Positions 6,353 to 15,534 are shown, numbered from the stretch's first letter. The stretch is 30,699 nucleotides of DNA from SBBG01 sp033717875 (GCA_033717875.1 JADDKJ010000039.1:1-30699), one strand, 5' to 3'. Notes: generated by a model from the sequence alone, not told the origin. Program-made: numbers and translations.

Positions 6353-6775
6353 TTATTTACTCGTGGGAAGATTCGCATTCTTCCACGCCAGGATCCCGCC
6401 GGCGAGCTTGTACACCGTCTGGAAGCCCTGCTTGCGCAACAAGGCGCCGGCGCGGGTGGCGCGGTCGCCACTGCGGCAATAAATGATGATCGGTCTGGAT
6501 TTATAGGATTCCAGTTCACCCAGGCGCTTGTCGAGCACGCCCAGCGGAATGTGCAGTGCCTCGGAGATATGCCCTTCGGCGTATTCCTTGTCTTCACGCA
6601 CGTCGAGCATCACGGCATCGGCCTGGTTGATCTGCCGTATGGCCCCATTCGGATCGACATCCTTGAACCCCAAAAACTTGCTTTTCAGTATGTCACTCAA
6701 CAGCAATATGGAAAGAAAGACCAGGGCGAACGAAAGTATCCAGTGATCGAGAATGAATATACCAATTTTTTCCAT
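6353..6775 (-). CDS. yibN: Membrane-anchored rhodanese-like protein (YibN type)
   Basis: This 140-residue protein has an N-terminal membrane segment (residues 5-25, IFILDHWILSFALVFLSILL) and one rhodanese domain (about 40-138). The active-site loop is YCRSGDRATRAG, with the catalytic Cys that accepts a sulfane sulfur. AVMLDVREDKEYAEGHI is the usual rhodanese core motif. The ATG at 6775 is used because upstream codons run into the palindromic element. Position before secB-gpsA and divergent from gpmI matches E. coli yibN, though E. coli YibN lacks the canonical active Cys. The persulfide-sensor-like regulator upstream makes a role in sulfide/persulfide metabolism plausible. Confidence 0.88.
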   Translation of the reverse strand: MEKIGIFILDHWILSFALVFLSILLLSDILKSKFLGFKDVDPNGAIRQINQADAVMLDVREDKEYAEGHISEALHIPLGVLDKRLGELESYKSRPIIIYCRSGDRATRAGALLRKQGFQTVYKLAGGILAWKNANLPTSK

Positions 6776-6818
6776 TGTGAATTTGATCTGGGATGCGAAA
6801 AAATAACAGGGAAAATAT

Positions 6819-6996
6819 CCTAAAAACGGCGGTTGGAGCCGTAGCGAGAATGACCAAGGTGCTGAAGATGGGCGAGAACATCGCAAAATATTCCGCAGCC
6901 GTAGCCATGTGCTACGGTGAGGACAGATTTTGCGATGTTCTCGCGCAGATTCGGTGCATTAGGCATTCGCAGTAGGCTCCAACCGCCGTTTTTAGG
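6819..6996. mobile_element. 178-bp palindromic element, copy 1
   Basis: It begins CCTAAAAACGGCGG and ends with the complement CCGCCGTTTTTAGG. Almost the whole length is one imperfect palindrome. GGCGAGAACATCGCAAAAT pairs with ATTTTGCGATGTTCTCGC, and the apex is CCGTAGC / GCTACGG. The flanking 5-mers (AATAT, ATTTA) do not match, so no clear target duplication remains. It separates the regulator gene, whose stop is 3 bases away, from the rhodanese gene. Confidence 0.85.
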
Positions 6997-6998
6997 AT

Positions 6999-7334
6999 TT
7001 AGTGCCGGGATTTCCTTGCGGGACGCTCGCAAAACACTTCACGCATCATGACGACAAGCCGCAGGGTGCGAACGTCGCCGACGCGGTAAAACACCCGGTT
7101 GGCATCCTTGCGTGACGCGAGGATGCCCTTGTCTTTCATGATGGCCAGATGCTGCGAGATATTGCTCTGCGACGTGCCCACCACCTCAACCAGATCCTGC
7201 ACGCTCAGCTCCCCGTCACCCAAGGTGCAGAGAATCTTCAGGCGCAAGGGGTGGGCGATGGCCTTCAGGGAACGCGAGGCCAGCTCGATATCTTCCTCGT
7301 GCAGGATGAGCTGCGCGTTATTTTCCGTATTCAT
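6999..7334 (-). CDS. ArsR-family regulator with persulfide-sensor cysteine pair (BigR/SqrR/YgaV type)
   Basis: This 111-residue winged helix-turn-helix protein has the recognition helix SQSNISQHLAIMKDKGI (residues 55-71) and the wing KDANRVFYRV. The ELCVCD metal site of arsenic/cadmium sensors is absent (ELSVQDL instead). It has exactly two cysteines, Cys36 (LKILCTL) and Cys102 (VFCERP), 66 residues apart. That is the spacing of Cys41/Cys107 in SqrR and Cys42/Cys108 in BigR, which form a tetrasulfide on exposure to persulfide. The ATG at 7334 has AGAGG upstream. An inverted repeat at 7422-7445 in the divergent promoter region is a candidate operator. It heads toward the rhodanese gene. Confidence 0.88.
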   Translation of the reverse strand: MNTENNAQLILHEEDIELASRSLKAIAHPLRLKILCTLGDGELSVQDLVEVVGTSQSNISQHLAIMKDKGILASRKDANRVFYRVGDVRTLRLVVMMREVFCERPARKSRH

Positions 7335-7421
7335 CGTGACACCTCTGCTCATTATCCTGACTCCCCCCGCACAGTGCCCAACCAGCCATCCTTTACAGTA
7401 CCCAGCCACAAGCGAAACATT

Positions 7422-7445
7422 ATACAATATTAGGCCATATTGTAG
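7422..7445. promoter_or_regulatory. Candidate operator for the ArsR-family regulator
   Basis: ATACAATAT, six bases, then ATATTGTAG form an AT-rich inverted repeat (8 of 9 pairs) between the divergent regulator and gpmI genes. Size and AT content suit an ArsR-family dimer. There is no direct proof of binding. Confidence 0.5.
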
Positions 7446-7484
7446 ATAAAGCCAAAGCATTACCACGGAGACAAAGAACACACC

Positions 7485-9041
7485 ATGCCGCCCGTCAAAT
7501 ACCGCCCCCTGGCCCTGATCATCCTGGATGGCTGGGGTTATAGCGAAAATCCCAGCTACAACGCCATTTTCAGCGCCCGTAAGCCGGTCTGGGACCATTT
7601 GTGGAACCATTACCCCCATACCCTGATCCACGGCTCCGGCACGGCGGTTGGCCTGCCCGATGACCAGATGGGCAATTCCGAAGTGGGGCACCTCAATCTC
7701 GGCGCGGGACGCGTGGTGTATCAGGAACTCAGCCGCATCGAGCGAGCCATCAAAAGCGGCATGTTTTTCAACAACCGCACCTTGACCGACGCCGTTGATC
7801 GCGCGGTCGCCGCCGGCAAAGCGGTGCATATCCTCGGCCTGCTGTCTCCAGGCGGCGTGCATAGCCACGAAGAGCACATCCAGGCCATGGCCAAGTTGGC
7901 TGCGGAGCGCGGTGCGGCGCAGGTGTATCTGCATGCCTTTCTTGACGGCCGCGACACCGCACCCAAAAGCGCCGGGGCCTCCATCGCCGCCATGGAAAAG
8001 CTCTTCGACAACCTGGGACGAGGCCGCTTCGCCTCGGTGATCGGCCGCTATTATGCGATGGACCGCGACAAGCGCTGGGCGCGTGTCCAGGCGGCGTACG
8101 ACCTCATCACCCAGGGCAAGGCCGCGCATCAAGCTCCCGCCGCCGGTGCGGCGCTGGAGATGGCCTATGCGCGCGGTGAAACCGACGAATTCGCGCAGGC
8201 CACGGCCATCGTGCCCGAGGGCGAAAAACCGGTGCGTATCGAAGACGGCGACGTGGTGATTTTCATGAATTACCGCGCCGACCGGGCGCGCCAGCTCACC
8301 CAGGCTTTCGTCGATCCCGGTTTCGATGGCTTCGCGCGGGAAGTTTGCCCCCGCCTGGCGGCGTTCGTATGCTTGACCGAATACAAAAAAGGTTTCAATG
8401 CGCCGGTCGCCTTCCCCTCCGAGCAGCTGGAGAATGTGTTCGGCGAATATATTTCCAGGCTTGGACTGCACCAGTTGCGGATTGCCGAAACGGAAAAATA
8501 CGCTCATGTGACGTTCTTCTTCAACGGCGGCCAGGAAGACCCTTTTCCCGGCGAGGACCGCATCCTGGTGCCTTCGCCGAAAGTCGCCACTTACGATCTG
8601 CAACCGGAAATGAGCGCCCCCGAGATGACCGACCGGCTGGTCGAAGCCATCGAGAGCGGGAAATATGATGTCATCATCTGCAACTATGCCAACCCCGACA
8701 TGGTCGGCCATTCCGGCAACATGGAAGCCGCCGTCAAGGCGATCGAAGCCCTCGATGCCTGCTTGGGCCGGTTGTACGATGCACTGAAAAAAACGGGCGG
8801 CGAGATGCTCATCACCGCCGATCATGGCAATGCCGAACAGATGCGTGGCGAAGGCACCGGACAAGCCCATACCGCTCACACCACCAATCCCGTGCCGTTC
8901 GTCTATGTCGGACGCCAGGCTACCCCCGCGCCACGGGGCATTCTGGCCGATGTCGCACCCACCATGCTGTATCTCATGGGACTCAAAAAACCGGCCGAGA
9001 TGAACGGAGCGTCGCTGATGACGCTGATCGAGAATCCTTGA
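7485..9041 (+). CDS. gpmI: 2,3-bisphosphoglycerate-independent phosphoglycerate mutase
   Basis: This 518-residue manganese enzyme of glycolysis interconverts 3- and 2-phosphoglycerate. The alkaline-phosphatase-type domain carries Asp15 (LDGWG) and the phosphorylated nucleophile Ser65 (QMGNSEVGHLN). The inserted transferase domain has HAFLDGRDT and GRYYAMDRDKRW, followed by NYRADRARQ, NYANPDMVGHSG and the metal-binding ITADHGNAE. The stop TGA lies next to the second 178-bp element. Before that insertion its last codon and the TTG start of envC overlapped as TTGA. gpmI-envC-ctpA is a conserved gammaproteobacterial order. Confidence 0.97.
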   Translation: MPPVKYRPLALIILDGWGYSENPSYNAIFSARKPVWDHLWNHYPHTLIHGSGTAVGLPDDQMGNSEVGHLNLGAGRVVYQELSRIERAIKSGMFFNNRTLTDAVDRAVAAGKAVHILGLLSPGGVHSHEEHIQAMAKLAAERGAAQVYLHAFLDGRDTAPKSAGASIAAMEKLFDNLGRGRFASVIGRYYAMDRDKRWARVQAAYDLITQGKAAHQAPAAGAALEMAYARGETDEFAQATAIVPEGEKPVRIEDGDVVIFMNYRADRARQLTQAFVDPGFDGFAREVCPRLAAFVCLTEYKKGFNAPVAFPSEQLENVFGEYISRLGLHQLRIAETEKYAHVTFFFNGGQEDPFPGEDRILVPSPKVATYDLQPEMSAPEMTDRLVEAIESGKYDVIICNYANPDMVGHSGNMEAAVKAIEALDACLGRLYDALKKTGGEMLITADHGNAEQMRGEGTGQAHTAHTTNPVPFVYVGRQATPAPRGILADVAPTMLYLMGLKKPAEMNGASLMTLIENP

Positions 9042-9042
9042 A

Positions 9043-9220
9043 CCTAGAAACCTCGGTTGGGGCCGTGGCGAGAATGACTAAGGTGCTGAAGATGGGCGAG
9101 AAAATCGCAAAATATTCCGCAGCCGTAGCCATCCGCTACGGTGAGGATAGATTTTGCGATTTTCTCGCGCAGATTCGGTGCATTAGGCATTCGCAGTAGG
9201 CTCCAACTGAGGTTTTTAGG
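9043..9220. mobile_element. 178-bp palindromic element, copy 2, with 5-bp TTGAA duplication
   Basis: It starts CCTAGAAACCTCGG and ends CTGAGGTTTTTAGG. The flanks are TTGAA (9038-9042) and TTGAA (9221-9225), a clean 5-bp target duplication. The interior matches copies 1 and 3, with GGCGAGAAAATCGC / GCGATTTTCTCGC arms. The insertion fell in a gpmI/envC stop-start overlap. The right end carries GAGG eight bases before the envC TTG, so it may also supply the ribosome site. Confidence 0.9.
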
Positions 9221-10465
9221 TTGAAGACCAAGGCAGTGACATCACTCCTGCTCACCTTCATGGTGAGCAGTACTCAAGCGCTGGCCGCCAATTCCCAGGC
9301 TTCCCCTCCTCCGCCAAAGGCCAAAGCCGCCGAGCTAAGAGAATTGCGCGGAGAAATCGGCACGCTGCGCTCGACCCTCGCCACCGACCGCCGCCAGCAG
9401 GAGGCGTTGCGCGCGCAGTTGCATAGCGCCGAGGCCGCCATTGGCAAAACCAGCCGCTCTCTCGCACAATTGCAGCAGGAATTGCGGCGCCACAGCGGCG
9501 AACTGGAAAAGCTCCGCCAGCGTCAGCGGCAATTGCAGGAAAACCTGGCCGCGCAACGCCAGGCCCTCGCCCAGCAACTGCGCACCAGTTATGCGATGGG
9601 ACGCCAGGACTTCCTGAAAATTCTGCTCAATCAGCAAGACCCCGCGGCGCTGGGACGCAACCTGACCTACTATGACTTTCTCAACCGCGCGCGCGTCTCG
9701 CAAATCGACACCATCAACGGCGATCTCGCCGAGCTTGCGGCGGTGGAACAATCCATCACGGAGAAAAACCAGTTATTGACCCAGGCGAAAAACAAGACCG
9801 AGGAAGAAAAAAACCGTCTTGAAGAAAACCGAAAACAGCGTGGCCTGGTGCTTGCCCAACTCAGTACCGATATTCAGACCAAAGAACAGCAGTTGCAGCG
9901 CTTGCTGGAAGACGAGCGACAACTGGGACAATTATTAAAACGCCTGAAAGAGGCGCAACGGCGCGCCAAGCAGACACAGAAACCGCCAGCGCCGGCGAAA
10001 CCGGAAAAGCCCTCCACTTCGCCAGGCAAACCGGCTACGCCCGAAATGCCGGAAAAAATCCGTGACGCATCGCTCTTCGCCAGTCTGCAAGGCAGGCTGC
10101 GCTGGCCGGCCCAAGGCCAGATCGCCGCTCATTATGGAACTTCCCGCGGTCTTGGCGCATCAAAGTGGCAAGGCGTATTGATCGCCGCCCCCGAAGGTCA
10201 GGATGTCCACGCCATTTCCCGCGGCCGGGTGGTGTTCGCCGACTGGCTGCGCGGCTTCGGTTTGATGCTGATCGTCGATCACGGCGATGGCTATATGAGC
10301 CTGTATGGCCAGAATCAGAATCTGCGCAAGAATGTGGGTGACGCCGTGGAGAGCGGCGAGGCCATCGCCAGCGTCGGCAACAGCGGCGGCCACATGAACC
10401 CGGGACTGTACTTTGAAATCCGCCGCAACGGCGCACCCGTCAACCCGGCGCTGTGGTGCCGGTAA
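9221..10465 (+). CDS. envC: EnvC-like murein hydrolase activator
   Basis: This periplasmic 414-residue protein has a signal peptide (MKTKAVTSLLLTFMVSSTQALA), two long coiled coils (about residues 35-120 and 165-250) and a Pro/Lys-rich linker. The C-terminal LytM/M23 domain spans about 290-412. The LytM zinc residues are lost: SLYGQN replaces the usual LYAHL and GLYFEIRR replaces HLHFEIR. This is as in E. coli EnvC, which activates the amidases AmiA and AmiB at the septum rather than cutting murein itself. The start is TTG at 9221, created by the duplicated target site of the element. The next ATG (9260) would delete most of the signal peptide. Confidence 0.92.
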   Translation: MKTKAVTSLLLTFMVSSTQALAANSQASPPPPKAKAAELRELRGEIGTLRSTLATDRRQQEALRAQLHSAEAAIGKTSRSLAQLQQELRRHSGELEKLRQRQRQLQENLAAQRQALAQQLRTSYAMGRQDFLKILLNQQDPAALGRNLTYYDFLNRARVSQIDTINGDLAELAAVEQSITEKNQLLTQAKNKTEEEKNRLEENRKQRGLVLAQLSTDIQTKEQQLQRLLEDERQLGQLLKRLKEAQRRAKQTQKPPAPAKPEKPSTSPGKPATPEMPEKIRDASLFASLQGRLRWPAQGQIAAHYGTSRGLGASKWQGVLIAAPEGQDVHAISRGRVVFADWLRGFGLMLIVDHGDGYMSLYGQNQNLRKNVGDAVESGEAIASVGNSGGHMNPGLYFEIRRNGAPVNPALWCR

Positions 10466-10485
10466 CCTTTGTTTTCAACGCCTTG

Positions 10486-10515
10486 TTGCATCCAGACACT
10501 CGCAGCTTGTATGCT
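10486..10515 (+). promoter_or_regulatory. Possible promoter before ctpA
   Basis: TTGCAT (10486-10491), 18 bases and TATGCT (10510-10515) lie 53 bases before the ctpA start. It is a modest sigma-70 match in a 102-base gap after envC that holds nothing else visible. Confidence 0.4.
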
Positions 10516-10567
10516 GTGCAATTCAAGGAGCTGCATCACTTGAGCAGCCTATTTTCGGAGCAAATTC

Positions 10568-11917
10568 ATGCAGTTTAACACCCGCAATTTCGTGATCCTG
10601 GGCCTGGGCCTGGTCTTGGGCGTGTCCATCAACGTCGGGCACAGCGTTTTCGCCGAACGCGACAAACCCGTCGCCACCTCGCTGCCGCTCGATGATCTGC
10701 GCACCTTCACCGAAGTGATGAACAAGATCAAGACCGATTACGTCGAGTCGGTGGAAGACAAAACCCTTCTGCAAAACGCCATCCGCGGCATGCTCTCCGG
10801 CCTCGACCCGCACTCGGCGTATCTGGACAAGGAAGCCTTCAAGGACTTGCAGGTCAGCACCACCGGCGAATTCGGCGGCCTGGGCATCGAAGTCGGCATG
10901 GAAGACGGCGCCGTCAAGGTGATTTCCCCCATCGACGACACCCCGGCCCAGCAAGCGGGCATCCAGGCCGGCGACCTGATCATCCGCATCGACGACACCC
11001 CCGTCAAGGGCATGACCCTGAGCGACGCCGTAAGCCGGATGCGCGGCAAACCGGGCACGGAAATCACCCTCACCATCGCACGCGAAGGCGCGGAAAAACT
11101 GCTCAAGATCACCCTGAAACGCGCCGTCATCAAGGTCAGCAGCGTCAAGGGACGCACCCTGGAGCCCGGCTATGGTTATTTGCGAATTTCCCAGTTCCAG
11201 GCCAACACCGGCGACAACCTGGCCCAGTTCGTCGGCAAGCTCAAACAGGAAAGCGGTGACAACATCAAAGGATTGGTGCTAGATCTGCGCAACAATCCGG
11301 GCGGCGTCCTGAATGCCTCCGTTGCCGTCTCCGACGCGTTCCTGGACAAGGGGCTGATCGTTTACACCGACGGGCGAGTCAAGGACTCCCAACAGAAATT
11401 CCGCGCCACACCGGGTGATATTCTCAAAGGAGCGCCCATCGTGGTGCTGATCAACGGCGGCTCCGCCTCCGCTTCAGAGATCGTCGCCGGCGCACTACAA
11501 GACCATAAGCGCGCCATCGTCATGGGCAGCAAGAGCTTTGGCAAGGGATCGGTGCAAACCGTCATCCCGATGGACGAAGGCTCCGCGCTGAAACTGACCA
11601 CCGCCCGCTATTACACACCTTCCGGGCGCTCTATCCAGGCCGAAGGCATCACTCCCGACATTGCCCTGGAAAACATCAAGGTGACGGCGGTGGAAGGCTC
11701 CGGCGTGGAGCCCGTGAAGGAAGCGGATCTGAGCGGCCATCTGATCAACGGCAGCAAGAAGAAAGCCCCCGAAGATTCAGGCAAAACGACGGAAGAAACC
11801 AAACCCGCCGCCGACGCCAAGAAAGCACCGGAAAAACTCGCCAACACCGACTATCAGCTGTACGAGGCGCTGAATCTGCTCAAGGGCTTGAGCATCATGC
11901 GGGAAAGAGCGCCCTGA
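10568..11917 (+). CDS. ctpA: C-terminal processing protease (S41 family, CtpA)
   Basis: This 449-residue periplasmic serine protease has an N-terminal export/anchor segment (NFVILGLGLVLGVSINVGHSVFA). A PDZ domain (about residues 95-180, GEFGGLGIEV and AGIQAGDLIIRID) is followed by the S41 catalytic core with LVLDLRNNPGGVL. The catalytic Ser is in NGGSASASE, best assigned to Ser301, and Lys326 is in SFGKGSVQ. The 25-residue spacing is the family's Ser/Lys dyad spacing. A Lys/Glu-rich tail (about 395-425) precedes a short hydrophobic end. GGAG lies 8 bases before the ATG. Position after envC suggests a role in cell-wall enzyme turnover. A terminator follows. Confidence 0.95.
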   Translation: MQFNTRNFVILGLGLVLGVSINVGHSVFAERDKPVATSLPLDDLRTFTEVMNKIKTDYVESVEDKTLLQNAIRGMLSGLDPHSAYLDKEAFKDLQVSTTGEFGGLGIEVGMEDGAVKVISPIDDTPAQQAGIQAGDLIIRIDDTPVKGMTLSDAVSRMRGKPGTEITLTIAREGAEKLLKITLKRAVIKVSSVKGRTLEPGYGYLRISQFQANTGDNLAQFVGKLKQESGDNIKGLVLDLRNNPGGVLNASVAVSDAFLDKGLIVYTDGRVKDSQQKFRATPGDILKGAPIVVLINGGSASASEIVAGALQDHKRAIVMGSKSFGKGSVQTVIPMDEGSALKLTTARYYTPSGRSIQAEGITPDIALENIKVTAVEGSGVEPVKEADLSGHLINGSKKKAPEDSGKTTEETKPAADAKKAPEKLANTDYQLYEALNLLKGLSIMRERAP

Positions 11918-11936
11918 CATAGCGCTCGCATCTCAC

Positions 11937-11985
11937 AACGAAGAAGGGGGCATATTGCCCCCTTCTTCGTTTCTATCTTTTTTCC
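11937..11985 (+). terminator. Intrinsic terminator after ctpA
   Basis: AACGAAGAAGGGGGCA pairs with TGCCCCCTTCTTCGTT around a 3-base loop, and TTTCTATCTTTTTT follows. It ends the gpmI-envC-ctpA transcript. It also lies downstream of the converging phoU gene. Confidence 0.9.
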
Positions 11986-12012
11986 AAGCGGAGGGTAATG
12001 AGGACGATCTCA

Positions 12013-12726
12013 TCAACCGCCCTCGCGCGCTTCCTTCTCCATCTGTTCCAGACTGATGTGGCGCACATCCTTGCCTTTCACCAGGTAAATCACATACTCG
12101 CAGATATTGCGTGCGTGATCGCCGATGCGCTCGATGGCGCGGGCGGCCCAGATGATGTTGAGCACCCGGGATATGGTGCGAGGGTCTTCCATCATGAAAG
12201 TAACCATCTGGCGCATCACACCGTCGTACTCATGATCGAGCTTGCGATCCTCGCGTGCCACCCGCACCGCCGCTTCGGTGTCCATGCGCGCATAGGCGTC
12301 GAGCGCGTCATGCACCATCCAGCGCGCATGATTACCCAGTGATTGGATTTCCCGGTAGTTGTTCTTGGGCCGTTCCTCTCCCGCCAACTGCACGGCCATG
12401 CGGGCGATCTTTTCCGCCTCGTCGCCGATGCGCTCCAGATCGGTGATGGTCTTGATCACCGCCAGCACCAGGCGCAAATCCCCGGCGGCCGGCTGCCGGC
12501 GGGCAAGGATCTGGGTGCATTCTTCGTCGATGGTCACTTCCATGTTATTGACCTTGTAATCAGCGACGATAGTGGCCTCGGCCAACGCCTGGTTACCCTG
12601 CACCAGCGCGGTGATGGCCTGATCGATCTGCTGCTCGACCAGGCCGCCCATCTGAAGAACGAGCGAGCGGATATTTTCCAGCTCCACATTGTACTGACGG
12701 GAAATATGCGTATCCAGGGGTTCCAT
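12013..12726 (-). CDS. phoU: Phosphate-specific transport system accessory protein PhoU
   Basis: This 237-residue all-helical protein has two PhoU repeats. Each carries the acidic metal-binding motif: ITDLERIGDEAEKIA in the first half and RAIERIGDHARNICEYV in the second. PhoU connects the PstSCAB transporter to PhoR so that the Pho response is off when phosphate is ample. The ATG at 12726 matches the family N-terminus (MEPLDTHISRQYNVEL) and lies 16 bases after pstB. It is the last gene of the pst operon. Confidence 0.97.
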   Translation of the reverse strand: MEPLDTHISRQYNVELENIRSLVLQMGGLVEQQIDQAITALVQGNQALAEATIVADYKVNNMEVTIDEECTQILARRQPAAGDLRLVLAVIKTITDLERIGDEAEKIARMAVQLAGEERPKNNYREIQSLGNHARWMVHDALDAYARMDTEAAVRVAREDRKLDHEYDGVMRQMVTFMMEDPRTISRVLNIIWAARAIERIGDHARNICEYVIYLVKGKDVRHISLEQMEKEAREGG

Positions 12727-12742
12727 GTGATTTCTCCTGCTC

Positions 12743-13522
<780 letters not shown>

Positions 13523-13535
13523 TAAATCCGTGCTC

Positions 13536-14459
13536 CTACCACTTGATACGTTTACGGAAATGATAGCGAATGAAAATCGCCATGGCGTTCATGATCAGCG
13601 TCATTACGATCAAGACCAGACCGGCGGCGGCGGCGTTGACATGAAATTCTTCCTGCGGCCGCGACACCCAGTTGAACATTTGGATCGGCATCACGGTGAA
13701 GGCTGACGACAGCCACTCGAAGGAGACAAAGGGAAACTCGCCCTTGATCGGCGACTCGGGCAGGAAGGCGATATACGTCAGGGCGCCAATCGTGATGATG
13801 GGCGCGGTCTCACCGATGGCGCGCGACATGCCGATGATCACGCCGGTGAGGATACCAGCGGTCGAGTAAGGCAACACATGATGCGCCACGGTTTGCCATT
13901 TGGTCGCCCCCAGCGCGAACGCTCCCTCGCGGATAGTGCCCGGAATGGCGCGGATCGCTTCGCGCGTCGAGACGATCACCACCGGCAGGATGAGGATTGC
14001 CAGTGTCAGGCCCGCCGCCAGGATGCTCTGGCCGAGGTCCAATTTGTAAACGAACAGTCCCAGCGCGAGCAGGCCATACACAATCGACGGCACACCGGCC
14101 AGGTTGGTGACGTTGATTTCGATCAGATCGGTCATCCAGTTCTTGGCGGCGTATTCTTCAAGATAAATCCCGGCGGCAACCCCCAGCGGCACGGCGGTGA
14201 AGGCTGTGACCAGCATCACCAGCGTGGTGCCGACCCAGGCCGAGAGAATGCCCGCCTGATCGGCATGACGCGACGGGAAGGACGTGAAAAAATCCCAGCT
14301 GATGCGCGGCGCGCCATCCATCGCCATACCGGCGATCAGAGCGGCCAGGGTTATTACGCCGCCCAGCATCGAAAACAGGCCGATGATGGCGAAGATCACG
14401 TCCCAGCGCTTGCGGCGGGCGATCATGGATCGCAGTGTCTGGATTTCTTTATCTTGCAT
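13536..14459 (-). CDS. pstA: Phosphate ABC transporter permease PstA
   Basis: This 307-residue inner-membrane permease has six predicted membrane segments. The ABC-permease EAA loop is around SREAIRAIPGTIREGAFALGATKWQ. GVPSIVYGLLALGLFV and GMSRAIGETAPIITIGA are PstA hallmarks. Its ATG (14459) shares one base with the pstC stop (TGATG), so the two permeases are coupled at translation. Confidence 0.97.
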   Translation of the reverse strand: MQDKEIQTLRSMIARRKRWDVIFAIIGLFSMLGGVITLAALIAGMAMDGAPRISWDFFTSFPSRHADQAGILSAWVGTTLVMLVTAFTAVPLGVAAGIYLEEYAAKNWMTDLIEINVTNLAGVPSIVYGLLALGLFVYKLDLGQSILAAGLTLAILILPVVIVSTREAIRAIPGTIREGAFALGATKWQTVAHHVLPYSTAGILTGVIIGMSRAIGETAPIITIGALTYIAFLPESPIKGEFPFVSFEWLSSAFTVMPIQMFNWVSRPQEEFHVNAAAAGLVLIVMTLIMNAMAIFIRYHFRKRIKW

Positions 14460-15370
14460 CAGTAGACCTCCCGGAAACGCTTGCGCAGCAGATGACCGGC
14501 GATATTGAAGAACAGCGTCATCAATATCAGCACCAGCCCTGCGGCGAAAATGGTCTGGTAACCGATGCTGCCGTGGGGCAGATCACCCAGGCTGACTTGC
14601 ACGATATAAGCGGTAATGGTTTCGGCGGGCTCCATCGGGTTCCAGGTGAGGTTGGGCTGCATGCCCGCCGCCACCGCCACCACCATGGTCTCGCCGATGG
14701 CGCGGGAAATCCCCAGAATATAGGCGGCGGCGATGCCGGAAAATGCTGCTGGCGTCACCACGCGCCATGCGGTTTGAAAACGGGTGGAACCCATGGCGTA
14801 GGAACCTTCGCGGATGTGCATCGGCACGGCGCGCATGGCGTCTTCGCTGATCGAACTGACATAGGGGATGATCATAACGCCCATCACCAGACCCGCGCTG
14901 AGCATGTTGAATCCGGGAAGATCAGGCAGGAAATGTTGCAGCAGCGGCGTAACGAACAGCAGCGCGAAATAGCCGTAGACCACCGTCGGGATGCCATCCA
15001 GCAGCTCCAGCACCGGCTTGATGATCTCGCGCATGCGATGCGGCGCGAATTCACTCAGGTAAAGGGCGATGATGGTGCCGAAAGGCACGGCCACCGCCAG
15101 GGCCACCGCGGCCGTCACCAGCGTGCCGGACACGAGCGGCAGAATACCGTAATGGGCATCGTCGAATAACGGCGTCCACTGGGTGTCGGTCAAAAAATCC
15201 TTCAGCGGGACATGCTTGAAGAACTCCAGCGATTCACTCACCAGAATCCACACGATGGCGACGGTGATGGCTACCGCCGAGAGAGCGGCAAGAAACAGCA
15301 AAGACTCGACCAGCCGTTCGCGCAGATAGCGCATGCGGCGCGGGGCGAATCGGGATAGCTCGGAACTCAC
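14459..15370 (-). CDS. pstC: Phosphate ABC transporter permease PstC
   Basis: This 303-residue permease has six predicted membrane segments. ELLDGIPTVVYGYFALLFV, the EAA-loop segment EDAMRAVPMHIREGSYAMGST and GISRAIGETMVVAVAAG are typical of PstC. The start is ATG 15370. A three-repeat Pho box lies about 45-75 bases upstream, and a terminator separates pstC from pstS, so pstCAB-phoU probably has its own PhoB-driven promoter. Confidence 0.97.
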   Translation of the reverse strand: MSSELSRFAPRRMRYLRERLVESLLFLAALSAVAITVAIVWILVSESLEFFKHVPLKDFLTDTQWTPLFDDAHYGILPLVSGTLVTAAVALAVAVPFGTIIALYLSEFAPHRMREIIKPVLELLDGIPTVVYGYFALLFVTPLLQHFLPDLPGFNMLSAGLVMGVMIIPYVSSISEDAMRAVPMHIREGSYAMGSTRFQTAWRVVTPAAFSGIAAAYILGISRAIGETMVVAVAAGMQPNLTWNPMEPAETITAYIVQVSLGDLPHGSIGYQTIFAAGLVLILMTLFFNIAGHLLRKRFREVY

Positions 15371-15414
15371 GGACAGGTCTACCCTTGGTTGGCGGCGAAA
15401 CGAAATCGCATACT

Positions 15415-15443
15415 ATGACAGAATTATGACAATTCGATGACAA
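15415..15443 (-). promoter_or_regulatory. Pho box upstream of pstC
   Basis: On the minus strand TTGTCAT, TTGTCAT and CTGTCAT recur with an exact 11-base period, separated by CGAA and AATT. The PhoB consensus is CTGTCAT repeats with the same 11-base period. It lies between the terminator after pstS and the pstC start, so PhoB can activate pstC independently of pstS. Confidence 0.85.
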
Positions 15444-15476
15444 CGCAAAAACCACGTTGCTTCTGCCAGCCCCACG

Positions 15477-15512
15477 AAAAAAAGGGGGGGATGCCGGTGA
15501 TGAGCATCCCCC
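15477..15512 (-). terminator. Intrinsic terminator or attenuator after pstS
   Basis: On the minus strand GGGGGATGC pairs with GCATCCCCC around a 9-base loop and is followed by a run of T's. It lies 22 bases after the pstS stop. It would allow much more PstS than transporter subunits to be made. Confidence 0.85.
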
Positions 15513-15534
15513 TCACCTCTTTCAACCGCAAGGA

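Noticed and set aside
6999..8879. 626-codon minus-strand frame extending the ArsR-family gene across gpmI
   Set aside because: Only the last 111 codons are a real protein. The upstream part is antisense to gpmI, and ATG 7334 with a good ribosome site fits the family.
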